Below are positions 49,495 through 62,000 of a DNA stretch of 64,000 nt, one piece after another; position 1 is the stretch's first letter; each line of letters opens with the position of its first letter. Where the stretch lies: NCBI GenBank assembly GCA_019321725.1, contig CM033119.1, forward strand, positions 17,930,694-17,994,693, given 5' to 3'. The stretch is from Paulownia fortunei. Taxonomy: Eukaryota; Streptophyta; Magnoliopsida; Lamiales; Paulowniaceae. The position numbers and the translations under genes are program-made. Below the pieces are notes generated by a model. It did not search any database. It had not been told where the DNA came from and saw only the letters and a program-made list of their open reading frames with translations.

Positions 49495-50319
49495 TGGGTA
49501 TGCACGTTTTGTTAAATCGATCAAATCGTGTCAAAATAAAAAATTTGATATAAACTAAAATTAAATCGAAAATTTTAGTTTGGTGTTTGATATGTATTTT
49601 TTAAAAATTTTGATATTTGGTTCGGTATTGATATTTGGATTCGATATACCGTATCGAATTAAATATTAATTTTTTTATTTTAATTTATTTTTAAAAAAAA
49701 TTATTGCTTAATTTTGACATTTTAAGTATTCTTTAGTTTATTATCTTTATGTTTAATTATTTAGTAATTAATTAATAACTATTTAGTTTGTGTTTATGAA
49801 GATAATTAAAATTTAATTTAATAAAAATAATATATATATTTTTAATAACTAAAATAGTATATTTTTTTTTTTTTTTTTTTGATGAAATGCATAATCAAAA
49901 AGTTGATTGAATACTCACCACTTACCTATTAAATTAAATATAATTTAGTTTTTTAATTATTTATTATTAGTCATAAATGGAACGAATATATAAGTATATT
50001 TTTATTTTCAACAATTCAATTATTTATCTTTGTACAAATAATAGCCATTTATGATTGAAAATAAATTCAAAAAATAGTACAAATAATTGAATTATATTTT
50101 TTATAGGTCACAACTCCTTGATTAATTATTATTATGCATGAATTCTTGAAAAAAGATGAAGTGATTTTTATTTTTTTTATAAATTTTGATTTTATGTACT
50201 GGATTATCGATTTTTTTTCGGTAATTACTGAACCGAACTTCAGTTCGGTATTTGGCTAGAAAAATTTTCGTATCAAAATTTTAATATTTTGATACGATTT
50301 TACCGAATACACACTCCTA
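49495..50319. mobile_element. Second TAGGGGTG-type hAT-like element
   Basis: The right end, read inversely, is TAGGAGTGTGTATTCGG, which closely matches the left end of the element at 35513 (TAGGGGTGTACATTCGG). The left end is worn (GGGTATGCACG). Subterminal words GGTTCGGTATTGATA, CGATATACCGTATCGAA and GAACCGAAC-like motifs (ACTGAACCGAACTTCAGTTCGG) match the family. There is no transposase frame. The element starts directly after a (TG)n run. Confidence 0.5.
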
Positions 50320-50569
50320 TATATATATAATGTTTGGATTAATTTACCTTACTTTGCAATGAATTCTATAGAAGACGTACACGGATAAAAACATAATTAT
50401 AGATTTAATTGATGGTGGTGGATTGTGCATTTGTCCTTAGGTTAATCAAAGTTTGAAATCAAAGTTTTCTATGTTTAAAGAAGGACAATTGTTGTCCTAA
50501 TTAAACTTACTTTAAAAAAATTAAATTACTTAATATTTAATTTGAAATAAAAATAAAAAATTTATTTAA

Positions 50570-50680
50570 GCTAATTTTATTTAGAATAAAAAATTTAAAT
50601 TTGAACATATTTTTTTCGTTTGATAAAGCTTGAAATTCGGTTCCAACTCAATTTTATTAATAAAAATTAATTAATTTTTA
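50570..50680 (+). repeat. Fragment of the dispersed TTCGA-rich repeat (copy 3)
   Basis: AAATTTGAACATATTTTTTTCG and the following words match the middle of the copy at 6340-6600 (GTTTGAACATATTTTTTCGTT). Only a fragment remains. Confidence 0.4.
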
Positions 50681-53138
50681 ATGCATATATATTAAGTACA
50701 AGCCTTTTTTTTTTCAAAAAAAAAAAAAAATATTTAAGGTGAAGATGAAGTTTGACCAAGATGCCCACGAAAAAACAAATGTTGTAACCATGAGGAACAT
50801 AGAAACAGTGTTTCATATTTTCCCCCGACAAGTACTTTCTGGTAATTATATTTACTAGTTTATCCAGGTGATTATATTATCTATCACACAGAAGAAAACC
50901 AATACTATAACGTGATTGATTTGTGGTTCAAAGTCATGACCCTCACAGACCTCCAACATAGTTTTCAACAGAGACATGGAGAAATAACTTCCATTACACG
51001 CTTGCATGAAAAAAACAATTCTCCATTCTTTAAGCAAACAAGATTCCACCAAAAAAAAAAAAAAAAAGCCTCAAATTTATTGCTTTCAATATTTTTTATT
51101 ATACATTGTTCAATATTATTTTATTTTAATTAAAAATTTTGGTGATAATAATATAAAGATACATATTTTTTTTCCGACTATTAATGCTATATGAGATCGA
51201 TAGACTCAAAAAATGAGATAAGAGGGACTTATATCTGGAATACTTGACATATTTAGATATATATATATATATATCATTTTTGTACTATTTTATTTTATTT
51301 TAATATTCGATCAAATCTCAAGATATCCAAATCCCCAATCTTCATGTTCAAGCAATTTTATGTTGGATTGCCAAGAATATATGTTGATATTGACACTTCA
51401 AAATATGCTACTAAATTTTCAAAATACATTATTCACTATATAAAAAAATATATAAAAAGTGGTGCACGTATAGTAATTTTTGGAACTCCAATAAATGTGG
51501 TATATGCTTTGCATATAATTTTTTTATCGAAATTGCGATCAATTTATGTATCAATAATTATCAATCAAATCATAGAAAATTCAAAAAATCATCAATTCCA
51601 GCTAAGTCATAAAAAAGAATGACATATGTAAAGGATTGTACCAAAGTAAATTTTGTAAAAGACTGTCCAAATCTTGATCAAGATGACATTTCACCTAAAA
51701 GGCTTTTGATTCTGATTGAAAAAAGGCAGACATTATCAACCATGTCCCCGGGATGTGTCTCTCTGTCCATGCTTTGGCATCAAATACATAGCTCAATTAC
51801 TTGAGAATTTTTAGGCTTTCATTGATAAACAATTCATTATCTTTCAATATATGATTGAGTTTTCTTTTTTTCTAAAAAATAGTTTATCCTTTCAAGCACT
51901 AGACTAAGGTGATTATGGTGTGATTTTGTGATTTTTTTCACTAATTTCAATTAAATTATTATGTGTAGTTTTGCTAAAAATTAATTTCAATTTGGGGTTT
52001 TGCCAAATAAAATGAAAAGTGTAGTGTTAAGCGGTCCGGATGGTTACGGGCAGTCTAACACTTTTTAATAAATAAATAAAAATTAAATAAAAAAAATTAG
52101 TAGAAAAAATTACTTTAGCATGAAAGTAACACCATAAAATAATAGAATAATTTTTCTAATAATGTAAACAAAAAACATCACTTTTCATCTAAATTTCACT
52201 AAAAAATCAAAAGAGAAGAAACAAACAAACAAAAAAAAACCCATTAGTAATGACAAATATAATAGTTTATAATATGTACGAACGTGCTTACTTCAATGGC
52301 ATAATTTAGACTATATTAAGATATTTAAAATTAAATATTTATAGTGGCTACAAGTCTATTGAACTTATATAATTATTATAATACTAACAAATAGTTACAT
52401 TATTGTGTATAAATTTCAACTTGTTTCATATATTTTACTCACTCATTTAGTTTCATTTATGTTATATAAACTATACTAGGTATGATAGAAAAAACAGCAC
52501 AAATTTTTCAATATTTCAAAATGCAAATAGAAAAAATATTATTTGAATATATATAAACATTATAAACACAAAAAAATTTGAGTCTGCACACCAAACAAAA
52601 ATAAAATAAAAAAATATTATTTTTTTCATCTTTTAATTCATGGAAAGAGAAATTAACTCATTTATACCATAAAACTATAAAGAAAAAGTGAACAATTGAA
52701 AAAAAATAGAGAAAAAATCTTGAAAAAAATAAATAAATCAACACTTTAAAAAAAATGTTAAAATTTTTTAAAATTAAAATTAAACATACATGCTCCTTGA
52801 ATCACAACTTGAGATAAATAAAAAACAAAGAGTTTTTTTATAACAAACTGATAATTACATAAATATTTAATTCCGTAAAATTTAAACAGATATTACAATT
52901 ACAAGTTAATTATTAAAACTAAAATTAGTATTAATTATTAATAAATTTAATTATATATATAGGCGGTGTAGGTTATCAAATCATATAAAGCGGTGTGATT
53001 TTAATTAAAATTTTAAACTATAATAATTTGATAAAAATAATTTGGTGCAGTATGATATAGACGATTTTTAAATTTTTATGATCACCTCTATTGGATACTT
53101 CAAGTTTGCAAGTTTGTTTAATACTATTCCACCAACGG

Positions 53139-53296
53139 AGTTGGTAAGGGCAGCACTCCAACTCTATAAAATTTTAAATTAAAGTAAAAAAAATTATATA
53201 AATTTATATATTTTAAATTTTTTCCCCTCTAAAAAATTAAAAATATTTATTTGTGAAAAAATTCAATCCCCCAATTTAAGTTTTCTAGCTCCATCC
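53139..53296. repeat. Possible relative of the element at 3484-3670
   Basis: GGGCAGCACTCCAACTC leads into an ATAAAATTTTAAA-rich middle and closes with TTTTCTAGCTCCATCC. The order matches the 3.5-kb element (CACCCCCTCAACTCC .. TTTTTAGCTCCG), but it is strongly diverged. Confidence 0.3.
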
Positions 53297-53748
53297 AGTA
53301 TATGGTGTACGATTATGGGGTAGACCTAATTAAAGTTCCAATACTTTTTATTTAATTTTGACTTATATTTCATATCCAAATCTTGATTTTTAATTTAAAA
53401 ACTCGATCGAACTTAAACCCATGTTTACTACACATTGAAAATTACCAAACTGAACCGATTCAAAATTTTATTGGATTCTACCTCATTCATAGTCCTACCA
53501 ATTCTACAAAATTAACTTTAAGTCCATATTTTCTTGATTAATTATCATCAAATGAAATGTTGGTACTTGTTTGGTTGGTGACCAAAAGGAACCATCATTG
53601 AAGCAACTCGTACCAGTTCCTTTTTCAGTACAAAATCTTTCACCTGAATTAAAAGATTGGAGCATCAATCTTTGGTTTGGTCTGCTCCCCTTACAGGAAA
53701 GGGTATCATTAATCACGGATAGGTGTGATAAATATGTCCTGCCAAGGA

Positions 53749-53750
<2 letters not shown>

Positions 53751-53790
<40 letters not shown>

Positions 53791-53853
53791 ATATATATAT
53801 ATATGTATGTATATATATATATGTATGTATATATATATATGTATGTATGTATC
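53751..53853. repeat. (AT)n/(GTAT)n minisatellite-like array
   Basis: AT runs are broken at intervals by GTATGTAT, giving four or more units of about 18-22 bp. The 105-residue frame across it is an artefact of the repeat. Confidence 0.9.
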
Positions 53854-54894
53854 ACCAAAGCTGGCTCTTGGAAAAAGTGGGCAAGTAATTTTTAGTACCC
53901 AAAAGTTTTTCCTTTATGTGGGGACTCTTTTAAAAAATAAAAAATAAAAAATTGGTTAATTGGGAATTAATATCAATATCCCCACTTGAATTATTGTACT
54001 CCATTCCCCATTAAAGCTCACTCACTCCAATCAATCCTTCTTTTCATATTTCTATGCTCTTTTCACCTTTGTACCATAATAAAAAACTTTTATTTGATTT
54101 AAATCAAAGTTTGATGTGAGAGTTGAAATATTATTATTTTAAAAAATAATAATTAAATGTTATTGATATTAGATTATTACTTTAAATGATAGGATATTTT
54201 AAAAAAAAAAACATTTTAAGAAGTCAAGTCTTATTTTATAACATTTTGAAAAGAAATTAGAGTTATAAATTAAGGGAAGAGAAAATATTGTACTAATAAA
54301 CATTGCGAATTTTCACTTATCATTGATTTTTTTTGTTATTTTTTTTTTCATTTGGGTTACTTTCATTCATCGAAAATGACATTAGTTTTTACATAAAAGT
54401 GTGTTGGACACCCGACAATATGATTATTCATAAAGTGAAAAAGACGAGACGATCATTTATTGGGTAATAATATTATTATTTTTTAGTGAAACATCAAATA
54501 ATTATTACATGAATTTATCAATTAATAAAACATTAATAAGTATCAACAAGCTGCAATAGAAATAGAAATGGTTAAATGCCCACATTTTTCAGTAGAATTT
54601 GAATCCAAAATTTTAGAATTTTGAGATTTCAACTTAACTTTATCAGGATTCCACATTCAGGAAATGGATATATGGACATGAAAGGCTTTCAACAACATGA
54701 TCCCAATGATGTATTAGCAAATCATCAGTACCAGCAACAATGGTTAAACAGAAATTAAGAAAAAAAAATTTAGATAAATTATCTACATTTAATGTTTTTA
54801 TACCATCTTAAGTCGATGATATCATATTAAGAGTAAAATCAACATTACGATAACATTGCAGTGCTGTGACCAACGATGCCAATGGAACGTGTTC

Positions 54895-55200
54895 AAACTC
54901 GAATTTACTTCATTTACGGCAAATTTTAAACATGATAAATAGATTTCAGTCGAGTCTTGAATTTTCATATTCAAATCCGATCGAATATTGTTTAATTTTT
55001 TGATTTTTTAAAAAATATAATTTTTAATATCTTTTAAATTATAAAAAATGAATCTAGCAGATTTAATGAATATATGCATTGGGTCTGGATTTAGATGGAA
55101 CGGGTTTAACGGATCTATATATTGAATTTGAATCTGAATAGAGTCGTTAAAAATTTTAATAAATTAAATTTTAAATTTAAATAAATTCGATCCAAATACA
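54895..55200 (+). repeat. Degenerate repeat with GGGTCTGGATTTAGATGGAACGG-type words
   Basis: TCAAACTCGAAT at the left, then AATCCGATCGAAT, GGGTCTGGATTTAG, GGAACGGGTTTAACGGATC and AATTCGATCCAAAT resemble the low-complexity subterminal sequence of plant hAT-like MITEs. No clear ends remain. Confidence 0.3.
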
Positions 55201-55594
55201 ATCCATTGTCATTTTTTTATCGTAAAGTCTACGTCTTGCTAGAAAAAAAAAAAAAAAAAAGGTTTTGGATTAATGGTATTGGTTGGCCCTACATTGTTTG
55301 GAAGGCCCTGAAAGTGTCATCTCCATGGGTTTCTGGAGTCCCACTTTTTGTGAGCATGAGGCCAAAATAGAAAATAATTCACAGACACACCCCTTTTTTG
55401 TGGTGTGAAGTCATAATAAAAAGGGTGAAAGCAGCCACATGCTAAAAAGTTGTTTTCAGTGGTTAGTGGTTTGAAATGGAAAAAAAGCCACAAATTTTTC
55501 TTTTTGGGACTGGATCACTTCTAACATCTTTATCCACCTCAACAACCTATGTGTTTTTCTTATATGATTTTTATAAGGTTTTGTAAAAAGTTTA

Positions 55595-55816
55595 GAAAAA
55601 AATTATTTTTCTAGTCCCACACTTCTGCTGATGTTGCAACTTTAGTACCATGATTTTAAAACAAAAATCAAATTTAATTTCTTAAATTAGCTTTTTTATT
55701 GCAAGTTGGGACCAAGCTAAAAAATTAATTTATGGGGTTAAATTTGAATTTTTTGAAAGTGTAGTACCAAATTTAAACACCCTTTAAAGTGTGGGACTAA
55801 AGAAGAATTTTTTTTT
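55595..55816. mobile_element. MITE with ~28-bp terminal inverted repeats
   Basis: The left end AAAAAATTATTTTTCTAGTCCCACACTT is mirrored at the right by AAGTGTGGGACTAAAGAAGAATTTTTTT; I count a clear match over the GTCCCACACTT core and the A/T-rich outer part. The element is about 220 bp and non-coding. The flanks are A/T runs, so the target duplication cannot be read. Confidence 0.65.
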
Positions 55817-56349
55817 CTCTAAATGATGAAGTTATCCTTGCTTTTCTAGCAAGATTACCTAAAATGCTCAAAACACCTTACAAATGTAAGGTCTAAGACC
55901 TTATCGTACTTCAACAATAATTTAGTAAATAAGTTAAAATAAATTTTAAATAAAATTTATAAGTTCTTAGAAATTAAATTATTTTTACAAGTGTAACAAA
56001 TTATAATCAATTTTAAGTTAATATATCTCTAGCAATATACGTGGTTATTGTGGATGAATGTGATATGAATATACGATATAAATGAGATGAGGATGCGAAC
56101 ACAAATATCAAAATTTCAAACCTAAGTATTGTAAAATTGAGTAAAATTTATTTAAAATCTCAAGATAATAATTGAAAACGTGAATCACACCCTAAGTATA
56201 AAAGTAGACATGAACAAATAGCCTGAATTCAATCTTGTAGCTTCAACTTTACAAAAGGTGTATAAATAATTATAAGTGTCACGCCCTTATATTTTTGTGC
56301 AATGTGCAGCCATACTTGACAATGATCAAAACCACAACAAATATCATAA

Positions 56350-56381
56350 CCCCCCACCACCCCACCCCCACCCCCCACCCC
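56350..56381 (-). repeat. C-rich tract (quadruplex potential on the minus strand)
   Basis: CCCCCC-A-CC-A-CCCC-A-CCCCC-A-CCCCCC-A-CCCC supplies several G runs on the minus strand. No gene lies within 2 kb. Confidence 0.7.
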
Positions 56382-57092
56382 AGTATTCAACATTAGTTGT
56401 CTTAAAACTACCATTTTCGATATTTTGTAATTGCTGTAAGGAAAACATTGACTGATATACTTGGACCATAAATTATTTATGGAGCTCAAATTTCTAGGTG
56501 TCGAATTTAGTTTTGATGAAATGATTAGATTGTTGTATTAACTCTGGATTGTGATGTATATCATATTATTTTTTATTTAGAAAGTAATTTTAAATTGTTT
56601 TAAGTTTACTCCAAATAATTTAAAAATGAGAGTTTCGTTTTACTACACTTTAAAATTCTTACATTTCAAACTTTATCAATTCGAAAAAGATAAGAATTAT
56701 TGATCCATCGTTGTCATTTCACCGACAAATTTTGTGGAAAAATTTATTATTGATGGTGATAAGTGAGAAAGAATAAAGCTACAAAATGGAGAGTCCATAG
56801 CTACACAAAAAAAATATATTTTGTAACAATAAGTTTGAACACTTAGAATTGTTTCAATAATTTATTTTTTTTCCTTTTATCAAATTTAGATATTTTATAG
56901 CTCAATCACACACAAAAAAAAAAAAGAAAAAGAAAACAATCAAATAATTGAACAGTTCAAAACTCACATGAAAAAAAAAATTAACTTGAACTTATAAAGT
57001 CAAAATATACCAAAATACATGATTTGGCATTTAACTACTTATTCAAAATATATTGCAAAAATTATTTTAATTATATTTAAAAAAAAAAAGTA

Positions 57093-57125
57093 CCCCCCCC
57101 CCCCCCCCCCCCGGCCGCGCGCGCG
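57093..57125. repeat. C20 run followed by an alternating CG stretch
   Basis: 20 C residues pass directly into GGCCGCGCGCGCG. Such a GC island is isolated in very AT-rich DNA and is preceded by an A-rich run. Confidence 0.9.
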
Positions 57126-57769
57126 ATAGCACCAAGAAAGACTAATAAGATAGGTCAAAAAAGCAAAAATGAACCACGGAAAGGATATTATATCGGTATA
57201 ATTAAATAGCAACTAATTATTGATTTTATAGTCCAATCCTAGTCCATAATATTGCACACGTCACATGGTTAGTCTTGTCTTCTTATAGACATAATCCTAA
57301 TTTAATAAATTGTCGTTATTCCTATGACTTAATATTAAACTTGGCAAATTTTTATGTTAAAGGAGAGAGATCAGTGGAAAATTCCAAACTATGTGGGTTG
57401 GAAAAACTAGTAATATGAGACAAAATAGAGAAAAATATATAGTAAAGAATCTTTACATCCAAACAAGTCATAGTATCTTGGATTCGGCTTTTGCCAGCTA
57501 TCCTGAGCATAATGGGCTCCATTGATCCATTCTTTTCATTTTTTTGGACAACAATCCGTTATTGCTTAACCCACAACACACAGACCAATAAGAAAAGGAA
57601 CACTTGGTCTACTGGACAAAAGCAAGAAGTTAAAAATGACATTTGTGATTGTTTCCATGGCTGAAGTTTCCAAACAAAATTGAGATGTACAATTGTTATG
57701 AGCATCCTATGAAAGCTAGTTTGTAGTATTTTGCATTTACTAGGTGTGGTTAGGAGGGAAAATGAATTA

Positions 57770-58080
57770 AATCGAGTCGAATATAATATTATTAATATTT
57801 ATTTAAATTTTTATCGAGTTCAATCATTATGTTTGATTTAATTTGATTATTAATTAAATTTAAATTGAACGAGTCCAACACGAATTCAACTAGAGTAATT
57901 TGATACATATCTAATTATTTTTTTATTAATCGAGTCGAACTCAAACCGAGTTTCAAATCTTATCAAACGAAAAATATATTTAAACTTAATACATTATGTT
58001 TAACAAATCAAGTTCAAATGAATTCTTAAAATCAATTTGATCAAGTCAAATATTGAATAATTTAATTTATTTTTAAAACC
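57770..58080 (-). repeat. Dispersed TTCGA-rich repeat (copy 4, inverse orientation)
   Basis: Read on the minus strand it gives GATTTTAAGAATTCATTTGAA, AACATAATG.., ATATTTTTCGTTTGATAAGA, TTTGAGTTCGACTCGAT and CGTGTTGGACTCGTTCAA, in the order seen at 6340-6600. Confidence 0.5.
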
Positions 58081-59006
58081 TTAGCGTGTTACATATTATT
58101 AGTACTATTTCAGTATTCACTTGTGCCCATAAATGGAAAAGGAGTAAAATGAAATTCTTTAGATGTTGCAACTATTTCAAATTTTTTAATGCTGAGTCCC
58201 TTGAATTTCTTGGTTTGTCAAACTTCTAACTTGCAAACCTTAATGAGAGAACGTCTAGTTAAACAACTTCCTTCTTATTAACCCCGTCCTTCACAAATAT
58301 CAGCATTGGGAGCCTTAATAAAACTTCTTCTGAGCACATCTGAACCAAGAAAAGAATTATTGCACAAATTGGGCACATATTCATTGACAAAGTGAAAGTA
58401 GTGAGATGATAAACATAAGTCCCAGGCAACAGGTGGAGAAGTTAAAAAACTGCAAAGCAATAAGTTGACATTTAATCATTGGGTGCCTAAGATGACAAGA
58501 ACATTAACAAGATTAGCAATATCCTTCCCACCAACCCCCCAAAAGATTACTAAAAATGCAGATGAACTTCACTAGGTGCTCACATCAAGATCACTTTTCA
58601 ATAATATTTCACTAACTCAGAAGTTGAACATAAGATGAGATATTTACACTCAAGGTAGTAATTACCATTTGTCGCTCTAGAACGTTATTTGCAAAGTCAT
58701 TTCTTCACTACCTTATAATAGAAAAACTTTTGACAGATATACATTGTTGTTCCGCAGCAGCTAACAAAATGAAATATTTTTGTGTATACTCCTTTCAGTC
58801 TGCAGTTATCATCTCCAGAAGTTCATACAGGGAAAGAAATGTATCCTCAAGAACCAGCCATAGACCTGCAAATACAAGCCCCTGTCAGCCTTTCGATTCC
58901 TAAAACCACAAATAGAGAGTAGGAGAACTGTTGCTACCCAGGAGAAGAAGCCATGGAGGCACTGCGATCAGATGTCAATACGGGAGAAGCTGCCAACATT
59001 CAACTT

Positions 59007-62000
59007 TCAAACCTTCTGTAACTGGTTTTGGACACGTAATGCTTCCAAAATGCTATTAACCCACCTGAAAAAGTGAAATCAGATGTTGAAGGAACAGGAA
59101 TCCGGATAATCTAACCCCACCCCCTTCCTCTAATTCTCCCTGCTATTCGTGGGAATTCCTAGGTAAAAACTAGAGCACGGGCTTCCCGTCGCCAGAATAT
59201 CACATTACTAACACAATGTAGATGGAAAGTCTTACAAAGAATTGGACATTTTTCTAAGAGTTTCCGACATCTTGGCAATGCACATTAAAATCAAATTATC
59301 TATACATCCTGCTAAAAGTATCACTTAATGAACAACTTTTACCGGCACATGCACACAAATATGTTTGATCCCCTACACATAATATTTTATGCCAGACTCC
59401 TTATGACTTGAAGGTAAACTTTGAGAATAACAAGCACATCAAAAAGTAATGTTCAAAAATTGAGATTTGATTTATACTCATACTGCTTCCAACTAGTAAG
59501 GGCATATACAATTTTTCACAAAAGTTCTTCAAGACAAGAGAGAGATTACCCTTCAATGCCTGGATTTGCTGGGAAATATACATTCCTTAACCCCAGTTTT
59601 TTAGCAGCTAAAGCAGTTGTCTCCCCAATACATGCAACAGCATTATCCCACTGTTGTGGTTCCGGTATTAAGCTAACCCAAGCACTGGTAGAGAACAACA
59701 GCACATACAGACTAAGCAAATGAAAGAATGAAAAGCAAATAGCTAAAGAAAATTTCAACGAAAGAAACCATCTACAAGACGCATCCAATATAAGGAAGTA
59801 GAAGTGATTCCGTCATTGGCTCAACAAGAATTTATTGTAAGAGACACAGTTCAGAAGGTCAAGTGTCGCTTTAGGCTGTAAACTCTTCTTGGGTAGATAA
59901 TCAATCGTCTTTCATTTGGATAGTGAGTCATTTTTATAATACGTCAAGAATTATAATGTCTAACATAATGCATAAGAAGATTCTGCAAGTGATTTAGTGA
60001 GAAAAATTAAGTTAGCATAGCTAGCACAAGCTAGCAGACAGTTTACCGAACTGCAGAAGGTGATGCTACAGCAATAACAGGAGCAAAAAGTGCTTGTTTT
60101 AAAACCATTTGATCCACATGACTAACAGGTTCCTGCAAGAAAAATTAATACTCAAACAGCTTCCAAATAATTCAACTAATTAAAGTAGGAACGAATCTAT
60201 AGCTTGTGAACACAAAGTGATGCTACGTCAGGGTTGTCTGCAAGCATAATCACCAGCTTGCTGAGCGAACTATGCCATGGACAAACATATAGTTAACGCC
60301 TCCACACACCCCATTAGAAGGTTAAAAATTCAACTTTGACTATGTTATAATGCCACCACAATGCTTGTAATCCACCCCAACCCCTTCAAATTTATATGAG
60401 ATTATTCTGCCAATAACCAGCCATCTTGTAGCTTTCTTGAAGCTTTCTTAAATTCCTGATTTGCATAGTATCAATTTTCTTTATTTTTAGCAGTAGTTCC
60501 TATTAGGTTTAGGACATTAGGTTTAATTAATTGAAAGGACACCTTTTCCTATTCAAGAAAGGATAGCTTCTTGGAGTATTCGTACACCTCTGTAGTCTTT
60601 TTTTCCATTAAATTTGGTTTAACAACTGTGCAAGACTTTCTTTGATAACATTGACTTCCCTGCTGGAACAAAAAGTTCTTTTGGTTTTACTCTTTTATTT
60701 ACTGTTCACGTACTGGTCAAGGTCACAAAGTCTCAACCATGCAGATTTTCCAAACCTTAAACTGATTTATTTTCCCAAGTGATCCCTTTTAAACCTGAGA
60801 AAGAGGCAAGTGCAATGGACAAAAGTAGACTCGTATGACAATAGGCATATCATAGGGGCCTCCACAACACATTTTTCCCTTCTTTTTTTTTTATCAATTA
60901 ATCATTAAACCTTACATGAAATGACTTCAAACCTGTTCCACATTACTCCTCCTACATTTCCATTTGTCTTTCAAGTTCTCAAGATAGGCTGATAAAAACA
61001 CATTAATCAAGTTTAGATCTACATAAGTAAACGCATCACATTAATGTTACATGACTGACAGATAATTAGTTAAAATTCACAGATCTGTATAAGCAACTCA
61101 AAAGCGGTAAACGAGATTCAAGAAAGTAATCTTATTTATTGCACAGAAGGTAAGTAAAATAACCAAGCCCTACAAGGGTAATAGGGACAAGCTGAACAAT
61201 CTTTGACTGTTAATTTGGAAAGGATCAGCCATAATGAACAAATATCCCTAAAACTCATGAACTGAATTTTGTTATACAAGCTCCAGTAGGTGAGCTGAGT
61301 ATAGTTCAGGCCACCAACAACATTGAATTATGCAACTAAATGGCACACTAACAATATCAACACAAGTGTCATACCGTGGTATATGTGTTCAGTCTAGTAA
61401 CCTCAAATCCACGCATCCCAAGGCCTTCCTCTAAAACAAAAAGCCAGACTGTCAGCTAAAAGTAGTTTGCATAACATATAAAAATTACAAGAAAAATGCC
61501 AGAGAGTTTTAATGAGTATCAAAGAATCTATTGATGTCATTATTGAACTGATTTGTGATTTAATTATTGAACTGATTCGTGACTTGGAACATCATAGATT
61601 ATGTAGTCTGCAAAACTGATGATAAAATCTAAAGTATCAGCTGACAAGCTCCATTATCTTTATGAGTAATCTTTGTTTTTGCAGGCACTTTGTCTTTTAT
61701 CAATTCTTTACCACTTCTTATCTATCCAAATGAGAACTTCCAAGACAATACCCCGTTCAAACATTTTTTTTTTTTTTGGGCTATTGATAATAAAACATTA
61801 AATTATATAAAATTTTAGAACTCCAGTACATCTACAATACGAGCGCTACGAATTCTTAAAACTAATGTATAAAGTGATTGAAAGATTTACAACAAACTCT
61901 TGGCTTCTTAAATAGATAATGACTTTTGAAATACATTTTAATAAAACAGAAAGATTGACCTAGCTCTCCTGGTGCGTTAAAATGGATATGACTTTTGACA

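Larger units (their letters stand above)
44700..58700. other. Gene-poor, AT-rich repeat region
   Basis: No gene is supported over about 14 kb. Longer frames (for example at 51344-51622 and 53571-53888) are AT-rich, low-complexity or microsatellite-derived. The region holds MITE-like elements, a second TAGGGGTG-type element, tandem duplications, G25 and C20 runs and microsatellites, listed separately. Confidence 0.7.

Noticed and set aside
51344..51622. 92-residue plus-strand frame
   Set aside because: Ile/Lys/Tyr-rich composition is what AT-rich DNA gives by chance; no known motif.
53571..53888. 105-residue frame with Ile-Tyr repeats
   Set aside because: Most of it is the translated AT/GTAT microsatellite.
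60431..60455. miR396-like word (AGCTTTCTTGAA)
   Set aside because: Only 12 bases match and no complementary arm for a precursor hairpin is nearby. It lies inside a UROS intron.
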